Assembly (NCBI GenBank): GCA_028095005.1 | Contig: CM051460.1 | Location: 73,859,676-73,923,675, forward strand | Direction of reading: 5' to 3' | Length of the DNA: 64,000 nt | Source of the DNA: Rhynchospora pubera | Taxonomy: Eukaryota > Streptophyta > Magnoliopsida > Poales > Cyperaceae | Shown here: positions 36,157 through 47,115 of the stretch, in pieces | Position numbering within the stretch: position 1 is the stretch's first letter | Layout of the letters: each line of letters starts with the position of its first letter | The notes under the pieces: generated by a model | Database searches by the model: none | Told to the model about the DNA's origin: nothing | Seen by the model: the letters and a program-made list of their open reading frames with translations, nothing else | Position numbers and translations under genes: made by a program

Positions 36157-39100
36157 ATGGCCGATCCTAACATCATCGCACTTCTTGAACGAATGCAGAA
36201 GAGTCAAGAAACCCTACTTCAGCGTATGGATGATAACGCCGTGCGCCATACAGAACTGATTACAACACTCATGGGACGATTAAACCCTAATGACGAAAGA
36301 GGTGGGGATCGCAACCCCAATCCCAACCCCAATCCCAACCCCAACAATCCTGAAAACCGAGACCGAAACAACACCCGAGATCGTAACTGGAAAGGAGGTC
36401 TCCGAATTGAGATTCCTGACTTTACTGGGAGTCTCAAACCCGAGGAGTTCCTAGACTTGACGCACACGGTAGAAGAGGTCTTTGAGTTGAAAGAAGTTCC
36501 TCCAGAGAAGCGTGTGCCCTTGGTTACCATCCGATTTCGAGACCGAGCAGCCGCTTGGTGGCAGAATTTTAAGTATCGTCGCTATCTCGACAACCTCCCA
36601 CCTCTCAATGACTGGGACGAACTCAAACGCGAGATGAACCGAGAATTCCTACCTCTCAACTATCGACAGACACTGTTCAGGCAGTTTCAGTCACTCAGGC
36701 AGGGACCGAGGAGTGTTGATGAATATACCCTCGAGTTTTATCAGCTGGAAGCTCGTAACCAGCTGAATGAGATCGAAAATCAACGAGTTGCTCGATTCCT
36801 GCATGGACTTCGCGGCTCGATTCAAGATGTGCTTGCTGTGCAGACCTTCAACAATGTCTCCGAGACCCAATCCAAGGCGAAGGCAGTAGAGCAACAACAA
36901 GCTCGAAGTCGTAGCTTGCCTCCAAGACATGTACCAACCGCGGGTCGAACTCAATCCGAGGCGACAAGAACTGTCATTCCGTCAGAAAATTCGAGCACTT
37001 ATCCGTCCCGCAACACACCTCCCTTGTCAAATCCGAACATCCCCGCAGACAATCGTAAAGCGAACATTCGTTGTCATAAGTGTCACTCTCTTGGACACTA
37101 TGCCAATGAGTGTCCTAAATCTCGAGTTCAGTACGTTGCTGATCAAGATGATTATTTCGCGAATGAAGAGAGATATGTTGCAGCTGATGAAGAGGTCTAC
37201 GAGGCTAGTCCCGAGGATGTCGGAGGAGAGAGCCTAGTTGCCAGACGGTTATGTCTTGCACCACCCACCAAGGAGAATTGGAAAAGGCACGAAATTTTCA
37301 AAACTCAGTGCTCCATTCAAGGAAAGAAGTGCAACATAATCATTGACTCTGGAAGTTGGGAGAACATAATCTCCGAAGAAGCTGTGAAGAAGTTGAACCT
37401 CGCGACTACACCACACCCTCACCCCTATAAGCTCGGATGGGTTAACAAGGATGCTGAGATTATGGTTAACAGACGATGTCAAGTCGAGTTTTCAATCGGT
37501 CCGAACTACTCCACCACTGTTCGAGCAGATGTCGTTCCGATGGATGCATCGCACCTCATCCTTGGGCGACCATGACAATTTGACAATCATGCTGTGTATG
37601 ATGGTCGCAAGCATCTCTACTCAGTCCAGTTGGGAGACAAGAAGGTACACATTTTACCTCTGCAAAAAGATTTCTCTAACACAGGAAAAACGATATTTTG
37701 TGTGCCCACAGATGAGTTTGAGACCGAACTTGAAACTGAGAGAATGTGTTGGATCGTAACCTCGACCTCATTCACAGAACACGAGCCTAGCGAACTGCCA
37801 CGAGGACTGGTTGAGCCAATCCTAGCCACATACAGAGATGTTCTGGGAGAGCTTCCTGATGGACTCCCACCTCTCCGGGACATACAACATCAAATCGACT
37901 TGGTGCCAGGGTCGAGTCTTCCTAACAGAGCTCATTATCGAATGTCCCCAAATCAACACGAAGAGCTACGTCGACAAGTGCAAGAATTGCTTGACAAGGG
38001 TTTTGTGCGAGAGAGCATAAGCCCGTGTGCTGTTCCAGCGCTACTCGTTCCGAAGAAAGATGACACGTTCCGAATGTGTGTGGATAGTCGAGCCATCAAC
38101 CGAATCACAATCAAGTACCGATTTCCCATTCCAAGACTCGAGGACATGCTCGATCAACTAAGCGGAGCTACGGTCTTCTCAAAGGTCGATTTGAAGAGCG
38201 GGTACCACCAAATCCGTATCAAACCTGGAGACGAATGAAAGACAGCCTTCAAGACTAAGGACGGACTATTCGAGTGGGTTGTCATGCCCTTTGGCTTGTC
38301 AAATTCTCCAAGCACTTTCATGAGAGTGATGAATCAAGTACTCCGCCCCTTTCTCAACAAATTTGTGTTGGTATACTTCGATGATATCCTTATCTACAAC
38401 CGGAACAAGACCGAGCACTTGCACCACCTACGCGAAGTCCTTGAGACACTTCGAGCGAACCAACTATTCGCCAATCCAGCGAAGTGTTTGTGGATGGTTC
38501 CGAGCCTCACCTTCTTAGGTTTTATCATCTCGGACAAAGTAATGAGTCCAGATGATAGCAAGGTAGAAGCCATCCGCAACTGGCCAAGCCCAACTAACAT
38601 AGGGGAGGTTCGCTCATTTCTTGGTTTCGCTGGTTTCTACCGGAGGTTCATTAAAGGTTTCAGCTCAATCACCTCACCAATCACTGACTTACTCAAAGCA
38701 AAAGACTTCGCTTGGAACGAAAAGGCTCAGAAAGCATTTGAACAGCTCAAAAGTGTGCTCACTAACGCTCATGTGCTATCTTTGCCGAACTTTGATAAAG
38801 TGTTCGAAGTTGAGTGTGATGCCTCCTTCACTGGCATTGGAGCTGTCTTATCTCAGGAGAAGAGGCCAATTGCTTACTTCAGTGAGAAGATTGGTGGGCC
38901 GCGAGTGAATTACTCGGTCTACGATGTTGAGCTCTATGTCATTGTTCGGGCCCTCCAACACTCCCCAATAAAGAATTTCTCCTCTACACTGACCATCAAG
39001 CCCTGAAGTTCTTACAAGATCAAAACAAACTGAGCTCTCGTCATGCCAAGTGGTTCATCATGTTACAAGAATACACCTTCACTATCGTGCATAAATCTGG

Positions 39101-40517
39101 TGTGAGCAACAAGGCGGCTGATGCCTTAAGTCGCCGTGTCAATTTGATGTCGGCAATGAAGAATGTGGTTCTCGGGTTCGAATAGCTACCTCGCGAGATT
39201 AGAGAAGATACTGAGTTCGGACCCATAGTTGAAGCAGTGGAGTTGAAGACCCGACATGATTATCTTATTCACAATGGGTACCTCTTCTTTGGAAACTCGC
39301 TGTGTATTCCGAACACCTCACTCCGATTTTTCATAGTTCAAGAGTTGCACAAGCAATGACATTTTGAAGCTGAGAAAACATTTCGCTTGATTCGAGAGAG
39401 GTTCTTCTGCCCGAACATGTCAAAAGACATCAAACCATTTGTGAAGCGCTGCCAAGTGTGCCAAGCTGCTAAGGGAACCGACACCAACCAAGGCCTATAC
39501 ACACCTCTGCCTATTCCAACAACACCTTGGAAAGACATATCGATAGACTTTGTTGTGGGTTTACCAACAACCAAAAAGAAAAATGACAGCATCTTTGTGG
39601 TTGTAGATCGGTTCAGCAAAATGGCCATCTTCGCGGCTTGCAAAACAACAATTGATGCGCGAAAAGTTGCCGAACTGTTTTTCGTCGAGGTCCTACGCCA
39701 TCATGGACTACCAAGCTCCATAGTTTCTGACCGAGATGTGAAGTTCATGAGTATATTTTGGAAGGAAGTATGGTCTCGTCTTGGAACCGAGCTGAACTTT
39801 AGCACCACATGCCATCCACAGACAGACGGACAGACTGAAGCTGTGAACAGGAGTCTCGCGAATATGTTGCGAGCTCAAGTGACCTCATTTGGAACCTGAG
39901 ATACTCTCCTGCCAAAAATTGAGTTCGAGTACAGTTGCTCTGTCAACCGCTCGTCGCAATTTGCTCCTTTCTACGTGCTCTACAGATACATTCCCCGAGG
40001 TCCTCTCGACCTGTTATCAGTGGACGTTCCAAACAAAGGTTCGAGTGATGCAACTTCTCGTGTCCGAGATCTACAAGAGATTCATGCTCAAGTTCACCAG
40101 AATTTAAATGCAGCTTATGAAAAGTATAAAACCTACGAGGATAAAAGGCGCCGACAAGCACAATTCGAGGTGGGAGAGCTTGTGTGGGTCTATCTGAGCA
40201 AAGATCGCTATCCGCGAGGTGAATACAATAAACTTACACGACGCAAGTTCGGACCTTATCCAATCCTGGAAAAGTTCGGGGAGAATGCCTACAGAATCAT
40301 GTTGCCCGAGGATATGCACATCTCGGACGTATTTAATGTTCGTCATCTTCACAAGTACTATGGTGAAAATACAAGCTTGAGGTCAAGCTTTTCTCAACCC
40401 GGGGAGCATGACGAAGGTACCTCACTACCTTCACCCGAACATATCTCACTACCCTCACCCGAAGGTACTTCACCCGAGGATGTCTCACTACCCTCGTCCG
40501 AAGGTGTTTCACCCTAA
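36157..40517 (+). pseudogene. gag-pol: gag-pol polyprotein of the LTR element, multiply interrupted
   Basis: Gag begins at 36157 (ADPNIIALLERMQKSQ). It includes an Asn-Pro run, a capsid-like part (IPDFTGSLKPEEFLDLT, AAAWWQNF) and a zinc knuckle C-x2-C-x4-H-x4-C at 37072-37113. Protease: IIIDSGS at about 37340. Reverse transcriptase: KVDLKSGYHQIRI at about 38185 and YFDD at 38373-38384. RNase H: VECDASFTGIGAVLSQ near 38815. Integrase: CQVCQAAKG, then the DDE residues near 39547, 39733 and 39838. Breaks: TGA at 37573, 38236 and 39897, each where the family normally has Trp; a frameshift/deletion at about 38955-39000; TAG at 39183; TGA at 39357; and TAA at 40515 inside the 3' LTR. The reading frame otherwise continues about 35 codons into that LTR. 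No working polyprotein can be made. Confidence 0.93.
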
Positions 40518-40930
40518 CATATCTCACTACCCTCGTCCGAAGGTGCTTCACCCGAACATATCTCACTACCTTCCCCCGAAGATACTTCACCCGAATGTGT
40601 TTCACCCGAGTTTGACTCAGATTCCGACGTAGATTTACTTTAGAACATTATTATATTTGTAATTTTCATATTTTCTTTCTATTTCCGCAAATTTTCATTT
40701 TATGTTACTATTTCTGAAATGTATTAGATTGGGTCCCAAGGCACCGCCTCCTTATATAAAGGGGTGCTTGTCATTGTAAACAGTTTAGTTGATTAATTAA
40801 TGAAATTTTCCTTTGGGCTCTTTGAGTTCTCTTTGCTATTTAATATTTCTTTGTGATTTCTAATTCCACTAAACCATTTATCGCCGACCTCCTCTGGCGG
40901 ACCGGTAGTTTGGGACGAGCGTCGTCGTCA
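40409..40930 (+). repeat. 3' LTR
   Basis: Same length and ends as the 5' LTR, about 21 differences by eye. TATATAA at 40753-40759. Preceded by GGGGAGCA, a weak polypurine tract. The pol frame enters it and stops early at a GAA to TAA change that the 5' LTR lacks. Confidence 0.93.
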
Positions 40931-40935
40931 CGTGC

Positions 40936-41274
40936 CAGGGCTTGTTTTCTTACAAATAGGTTCTAGCGATTAAATTTTAAACGTGTGCCTGGGCTTGAAT
41001 TTATGTTGTGCCTAGGCTTCTTCGGCGTAAATGAGAACATGCCTTAGCTTTTTCGCATCGTTTTTCGTATTTGTTTCGGCTCCGCTAAATTTTTTTCGCG
41101 CAGAGCGTTTTTTCAACCCAGGTACGCAATGGAGAGAGATTTATATCAACTATTTCTTTAAATCCAAGATGATTGACTGAGCTGGGGAAGCGGCAAATGT
41201 GTTGCTTTTTCATTTCATTTTTTCTTTTTGTTTTTCATAACCCATTTGTACCCTTTGATTTTCGTTTCTGAGAA
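40936..41274. other. Spacer after the LTR element
   Basis: No gene. GTGCCTGGGCTTG and GTGCCTAGGCTTC are repeated, and GTGCCTAGGCTT recurs at 42780, beyond the microsatellite cluster, so the 41.3-42.75 kb block was probably inserted into one older sequence. Confidence 0.4.
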
Positions 41275-41760
41275 ATACCGTTCAAAAACAATAATTTTTT
41301 AATGTTTAGAACAAATTAGATTAACAGTTTTTTAAAATCCGAAAAAATATTTAAAAATTTCAAAAAAAATAAAAATTTTGGTCAGCAAGAAATTTCAATA
41401 CGGAGATCATATTTGACGGTTTGGTTCAAAATTGAGATCTGGCGAGGTTTAACCAGGACTCCCGTCAAATACGATCTCTCTGTTGAAATCTTCATGCGGA
41501 CCAAATTTTTCATTTTTCGAAATTTTTAAGTATTTATTTTTTCAAATTTTTGAAAACTGCTGTTTTTGAACGGTTCAGAACTAATTAGATTAACGATTTT
41601 TTAACATTTAAAAAAATACTTAAAAATTTTGAAAAAATGTAAAATTTGGTCAGCATGGAAATTTCAATTGGAAGATCATATTGGACGGTTGGATCGATAA
41701 GTTTGAATCAGATTTAGGAGTTTTGAACCCGACTCACGGACCCTCTGGTGAGTCGCGACT
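41275..41760. mobile_element. Decayed foldback DNA (TTTGGTCAGCA family)
   Basis: TTTGGTCAGCAAGAAATTTC at 41379 has an inverted partner near 41485-41515 (GAAATCTTCATGCGGACCAAA). A third, direct copy is at 41645. Nested or tandem foldback remnants without coding capacity. Confidence 0.55.
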
Positions 41761-41767
41761 CACCATA

Positions 41768-41773
41768 GCAAAA

Positions 41774-41842
<69 letters not shown>
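41768..41842. repeat. (TA)n-(GA)n compound microsatellite
   Basis: About 16 TA units followed by about 17 AG units, directly abutting the foldback at 41843. Confidence 0.95.
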
Positions 41843-41846
<4 letters not shown>

Positions 41847-42242
41847 GCTAAAGTATACTCCAGCATATAGATAGCCCGTATGCTGGAGTCATTTCTCACA
41901 ATCTAAAATGCATACAGTCAATCCGAAGCTTTCAAATTGTTCTCCATATTGAAAATCTCCTAGGAAACTAAAATTTATATTTTTTCGAATTTTTTTACTA
42001 TATATTATGCTATTTTAAAAAAACATTGTAAAGGAGTTGTAAAGGAGTATTTCTGACCATTCAATTTTAAAATAGCATAATATATAGCAAAAAAATTCGA
42101 AAAAATATAAAATTTGGTCTTGAAAGATATTTTTATATGGAGAACAACTTGAACGGTTTGGATCGACTATTTGAATTTTAGATTTTGAGAAACGACTCCA
42201 GCATACGGGTTTAATCCGTATGCTGGAGTATACTTTAGCCAA

Positions 42243-42243
<1 letters not shown>
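41843..42243. mobile_element. Foldback MITE 1 bounded by microsatellites
   Basis: Starts ATTGGCTAAAGTATACTCC and ends GGAGTATACTTTAGCCAAT, perfect inverted ends. Arms of about 190 bp are nearly self-complementary (TTTTAAAATAGCATAATATA in the middle). (GA)n on the left, (CT)n then (TA)n on the right. No ORF. Confidence 0.88.

Positions 42244-42302
<59 letters not shown>
42244..42302. repeat. (CT)n-(TA)n-(GA)n compound microsatellite
   Basis: A symmetrical run of CT, TA and GA units separating the two foldback elements. Confidence 0.95.
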
Positions 42303-42303
<1 letters not shown>

Positions 42304-42695
42304 GATTGCTAAAATACTATGCATAGCACGGATGCCTTCGTGCTACGGATTCGTTCTTGCCTTTCATGCTTCAAACAACCGATCCAAACCGTTCATTATC
42401 TTCTAGATATTGAAATCTTATTAGAAACCAAATTTTACATTTTTTTTGTATTTTTTTACTATTTTTTTCATATTTTTGAAAATCGCTGTTGTTGAAGGGT
42501 CCAGAATTTATTAGATTAAGTATTTTCAGAAATATGAGAAAAATAGTAAAAAAAAAATGTAAAATTTGGTTTCTAATGAGATTTCAATATGAAGAAGATA
42601 ATGAACGGTTTGGATCGATTGTTTGAAGCATAAAATTAAAGAACGAATCCGTAGCACGAAGGGCATCCATGCTATGCATAGCATTTTAGCAATCC
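42303..42695. mobile_element. Foldback MITE 2 bounded by microsatellites
   Basis: Starts GGATTGCTAAAATACTATGC and ends GCATAGCATTTTAGCAATCC, inverted with one mismatch. Inner arms carry CCGATCCAAACCGTTCATTA and its complement. (GA)n on the left, (TA)n at 42702-42735 on the right. Same design as foldback 1 but different ends. Confidence 0.88.
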
Positions 42696-42698
42696 TCT

Positions 42699-42738
<40 letters not shown>

Positions 42739-42740
42739 TA
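42696..42740. repeat. (TA)n microsatellite
   Basis: About 16 TA units after the short CTCTCC link that follows foldback 2. Confidence 0.95.
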
Positions 42741-42859
42741 AATTATTATTTTATATTAATTTTAATTTTTTTATGATTGTGCCTAGGCTTAAAATTTTTC
42801 TAAATCAGAGTCTCGGTGAGTAATTGAGTATGAAGCAATTCTGTAACTTCGTACTATAA

Positions 42860-43600
42860 ACGGATCGATATTTGGGCACCTGTGTTATGGTTTACGAAGA
42901 CAATTTTTTTTAAATTTGGATTGTTTATTTTTTTAATAAAATATATTAATTTACTTAAATTGTCACGTTAATAGCATGTTTCAAAATATAACAACTAATA
43001 AAATTTTTACTAAAATAAGGAACTCATATTATACACATGGTACAGATGTTCTTTTATAATTTTGATGACCCTGTAACAAGTTGGTGCTATGCAAAAACCG
43101 ATGGATCATTCTCATTCATCATTCATATAGTAATTGGAAAATTTAACTCTTCGATATTGGTGATATTTTATTAGCAACAATGATTCTTCACTCGCACTAA
43201 AATTAATATATGATTCATAAAAACGATGAGAATGTTTAAATAATTTAGTTTTCAATGAAAAATTTCATTCCAGAGGATTATAATGATAATAGTAACTGTT
43301 TTCAAATAAGAGTTATCGGTTTATCCTTTCGGTAATAATTTGTTCCTTCTTTTTTTGTCATCTTCCTTGGTGACCACTGACCAATTTTGGGTGCGTTTGG
43401 ATAGGTGTGGGAAAAAGAGAAGAAGGGAAGAAGTGGTAAGAAATATTAGGAAGTGTGTAACTTTGTGAAGAATTTGGATTGTTTATAATTTTTTTTTCTT
43501 CCTTCTTCTTCTTCTTTCTTCCAACGATCCAAACGCACCTTGTAGAAGTCAATGCGATTGAACCGCCGACCGCGGCAGCAACGAAGGTCGAAGGACCACA
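42860..43600 (+). repeat. Partial third copy of the duplication's left block
   Basis: AAACCGATGGATCATTC at about 43097, TTATCGGTTTATCCTTTCGG at 43316 and GCCGACCGCGGCAGCAACGA at 43564 repeat landmarks of 24.56-24.68 kb (copy A) and 45.49-47.36 kb (copy B). The CBP60 gene part is missing. A MITE (43390-43539) interrupts it. 43600-44229 beyond it shows nothing recognisable. Confidence 0.7.
43390..43539. mobile_element. MITE, CGTTTGGAT family, copy 3
   Basis: GGTGCGTTTGGAT and ATCCAAACGCACC are perfect inverted ends. TTG lies on both sides (possible 3-bp target duplication). Shares the AAGTGTGTAACTTTGTGAAG core. Confidence 0.85.
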
Positions 43601-44229
43601 CGCGATTGGAGTGTGGGTTTTATTTTGGGTTTCAGCAGCCCACTCAATTCGCAGACGCAGAGGAAAGGGCTCAACTGTTCAAGTTATCTTGGGTTAAAAA
43701 AATGCCAAGCCCTCTCTTGTGCTCCAATTTGATTTGGTCCGTGTATGATACCAAGGTCAATACTCAATAGGTCATCCATCTTTTAACAATTTTGTTGAGA
43801 ATTCTCTTTTCTGAAGCCTAGTGTTTGTTGATATGGTTGTGGTAATATGTTTTTTTTTTTTGACAAAACGATATGGTACTATGTTAGTTTATTATTTTTA
43901 GTACTAAACGTTATTCTAATTAAAAAGGCATGACCAATATAAAATTATTGTTCTTCTCTCGGTACACAACATTATTAATGCTAATTGGTTAAGAGCCTAA
44001 GAGCGAAAGGTCATTGCTTCGGCATTAATAAATGAGGTAGCCAAGTGGCACATTAGAAGCTTAATTATATACTACTAATTAAATAAACTCGTCACTGAGG
44101 TTATAGTTGCTGATAATGGAAATAGTCTTGTAACATTGATGTTGATAGTTACATTTCAGTATGCTGATCTGAAATTTAATTTTGAGATACACATTATCAA
44201 GCACAAGCGCATTAATAGGGAGATTTAAT

Positions 44230-45032
44230 ATTTAAAAGGGTGATTTAGGTTTATGCCACTAACAAAATGAAAATTAGAGATATGTCATCACTAAATGACG
44301 AGTTATTTTTATGCCTTCATTAAATGATAAAATTAGTTTAATGCCATCGGTCAATTAATATGACTATTACGCCCTTTTAAATACGCCACTATAAAATATT
44401 AAAATTAGAAATATGCCATATAAAATATTAACGTTAAAAATATGCCACTGCAAAAAAAAAATAATTCACTTTATGCCAATATAAATTGCAAAAATTGATA
44501 ATGTGTCATTTGAATCTTTAATTTCATCAAATATGTACGTTAGTCTCAAAATTATATTTGCAAACAATGAGATCATGGAACCAGTTATCATGAGTATTCG
44601 GGAAAAAAAATAATAAACGAAACATAATCTGATTATTCATGACCATAACATCTGATTATTATAAAAAAATAATATGATATTATGACGTAGTAATATAAAT
44701 CTGATTATTTGATTGTCCTAAGTTTCCAAAATATTTGATCTCATAAAATCTATTCCATTGCAGGCGGTTTGATTTTTGTTTCCTTTCATAATTTTTTTTC
44801 CTTCTATTTCGTTGATGACTTACATCTTTAAGGGCAATTTGGGTATTTTCAAAATTTAGAATGACATATTTTTAATTAGAGTGGCATATCTCTAATTTAA
44901 GAAGAATTTTATAGCATTAAATTAATTTTGACCATTTTATAGTGGCATAAAACTAATTTGTATTTTAAGAATGGCATTTCTCTAATTGTTAATTTTCATG
45001 ATGGCATATATCTAATTATTCCTATTTAAAAA
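44230..45032. mobile_element. Foldback element with ATGCCACTA repeats (about 0.8 kb)
   Basis: The left part is built of ATGCCACT/AATTAGAAATATGCCA units, the right part of their complements (TAGAGTGGCATATCTC, TTTTATAGTGGCATAAAAC). The outer ends TTTAAAAGGGTGATTTAGG and CCTATTTAAA pair loosely. No ORF. A fragment of the family lies at 51215-51345. Confidence 0.7.
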
Positions 45033-45570
45033 CCTAACTTTCAACTTTTTGAAGTTGAACGGAATATTAACAAACCTGCCTAAAGTTTCCAAATTAGAAT
45101 GGACCTTGCTCAAATGTTAAAAGGCATATGAAATTATTAACACTGTATATGCAACAAATTTGATAGATTCTCAAATAATATTCAAATTTTATAAAAAGTT
45201 CAACTAGTACACTATCTATATGCTTATAAGTACTCAATCGAATTCATGATCTATCTATATTCGAAAACATAGAATTTATTTGTTTCATTATTTGTGCGTA
45301 TCCGTCTTTTTTTTTTAAAGTCAAATATTCGGTTTTAATGAATCATGGGCTCTTTTTGCACTTTTGGGCACCTGGGTTATTGTTTAATATATACACACAC
45401 ACTAAAATAAGAAATTCATATTGTACTTGTAGTACATATGTTGTTTACAATAATGTTGGCTCTGAAACAAATTTGTACAATTTAAAAACCGATGGATCAT
45501 TCATTATAGTAGTTTGAAAAGTTGACTTTTAAATATTGGTGATATTCTATGAGTGACAAAATTAGTCTCC
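45033..45570. other. Left flank of copy B, part 1
   Basis: No gene. 45360-45570 matches 42870-43200 (GGGCACCTG, AAACCGATGGATCATTC, ATATTGGTGATATT), which shows the LINE at 45586 landed inside the duplicated block. Confidence 0.45.
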
Positions 45571-45585
45571 ACTAGAACTAATGTT

Positions 45586-47115
45586 TTTGAAGGTCAGGTA
45601 AAGTACCACACCGACAAAATTCATTAAACAAAAGGAATTTACAAGGAACTGTACAAAGTAAATACAAAAGAGAGAAAGAAAAAAAAAACTAAACTAAACT
45701 AAACTAGTCTAGACTAACAAAAGAAGAGTAAACAAGAAAACAAAAAACTAAAAAGAAAGCAAAGCAGAAGTCTAAGTTAAGGCAAACCAAAAAACCGCCG
45801 GCGCCACAATCTCTTGCAGAATAAGGAAAGGAGGCTTGGCAACAGAATTGAAAATACGATTGTTGCGCTCTTTCCAAATAGACCAGTTAGTGGCCGCCCA
45901 AATAGTGTCCCAAGCAGCTCCCGTTGTGAGCCTGTTTGTTAACCAGAAAGCCGGCAAATCCTCTGTGAAAGAGAGAGCAGGGAGGTTGAAATGTTGTTGG
46001 ACCCTGTTCCAAATAGAGGAGGCCAGGGGGCAATGAAGGAAAAGGTGATCCGCCGTTTCAAGGGGTCTAGCTAAGCAACAGCAGCAACCGTCATTAGCAG
46101 GCCAATTCCTTCGCAAGAGATTTTGTTGGGTGAGCAATCTATCCTGGAGAAGCAACCAAAGAAAGATCTTCACTCTAGGGGCCGTCTTCAACTTCCAAAG
46201 TCTGCGGTGGTAAGGAGATCTACCACCAGGATCGGCCAGGATCGAATAGGCACTTGCTGAGGTGTAGACACCCGAGTTCGTCCAACGCCATGACAGTGCA
46301 GGGTTGTCGTCCGAAAGATCGATCGAAGCATTGAAGAAAGGAAGGAACTTAAAAATGTCTTTAAAACCATGAGAAAGGAGGGAACACTGACTTAACAGAT
46401 TAGTGTCCTTAGTCCCGTAGAGGGAAAGAATGGTTGTGGACCAGGTAGAATTAGGCTCCGCATTCAACTTCCACAACCATCTAATAAGTAAGGCCTGATT
46501 TTGAAGGGTAAGGTTTAAAATGCCTAGACCTCCAGAACGCTTAGGAATACAGCATTTGCTCCAATTCACCAAGCAGTGCCCTCCTAGACACTTATTCTTG
46601 CCTTTCCAAAAAAATCTCCTACGAATCCCATCCAAAAGGTTTATAAGCCAGGCCGGAAACTGAATAACTTGCATGTAGTGTAGGGGAAGAGCAGAAAGCA
46701 CGGATTTAACTAGAGTAAGATGTCCAGCCGGAGAGAGAAAACTTAATTTCCAACCATCCAGCTTTCTCTGGAAGGCATCAATTAGAGGCCTGAAATGTAT
46801 CTTTTTTAGCCTTCGAATGGAGAGTGGTAGCCCTAGGTAAGTGACTGGAAAGTCCTTTGGTGCACAATTCAGGATTCGTGCGACCCCTGGGAGGGCAGCA
46901 TCAGGAATGGCCACCGGGACGAAGAGACATTTGTCATTGTTAATGTGCAGTCCCGTAAGGTTGGCAAAATTAGAGAGGATTTCCTTAACAATGGCAAGAT
47001 TCCGAGGATAGAACTCCAAAAGAATGATTATTTAACAATGGCAAGATTCCGAGGATAGAACTCCAAAAGAATGATTATGTCATCTGCATACTGTAGTGCT
47101 CTGGGCGGTATGATC
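45586..47115 (-). mobile_element. 5'-truncated L1-type LINE with 15-bp target duplication
   Basis: ACTAGAACTAATGTT stands at 45571-45585 and again at 47116-47130, a perfect 15-bp target-site duplication. The element lies on the minus strand. It begins (47115) just upstream of the reverse transcriptase YADD motif (47090-47079) and ends in a short T run at 45586, the complement of a poly(A) tail. The 5' part (ORF1, endonuclease, most of the reverse transcriptase) is missing, as is usual for dead-on-arrival LINE copies. Confidence 0.92.
45772..47019 (-). pseudogene. C-terminal reverse transcriptase and zinc-binding (zf-RVT) region of the LINE
   Basis: One long minus-strand frame: PVTYLGLPLSIRRLKK, FSWKGK-like FFWKGKNK, KRSGGLGILNLTLQNQALL, then the zf-RVT module (LKTAPRVKIFLWLLLQDRL, the Cys-rich CCCCLARPLETADHLFLHCP) and WSIWKERNNRIFN. 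This is the 3' end of plant L1 ORF2. A perfect 47-bp tandem duplication (46985-47031 and 47032-47078) shifts the frame between YADD and this part. The frame is otherwise intact for 415 residues. Not a functional element. Confidence 0.9.

Larger units (their letters stand above)
35498..40930 (+). mobile_element. Ty3/gypsy LTR retrotransposon, chromovirus resembling the CRM clade (complete structure, coding region broken)
   Basis: The 5,433-bp element has two 522-bp LTRs (35498-36019 and 40409-40930), both TG...CA, flanked by CGTGC on each side (35493-35497 and 40931-40935). A primer-binding site follows the 5' LTR. Between them lie gag, protease, reverse transcriptase, RNase H and integrase in Ty3/gypsy order, then a frame that runs into the 3' LTR. 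LTRs beginning TGACGA and a polyprotein that ends inside the 3' LTR are features known from the CRM clade; that placement is inference. I count about 21 mismatches and no gaps between the LTRs (about 4%), so insertion is fairly recent. Confidence 0.92.

Noticed and set aside
41714..41899. 61-codon ORF with Ser-Leu and Tyr-Ile runs
   Set aside because: Translation of the (GA)n and (TA)n microsatellites.
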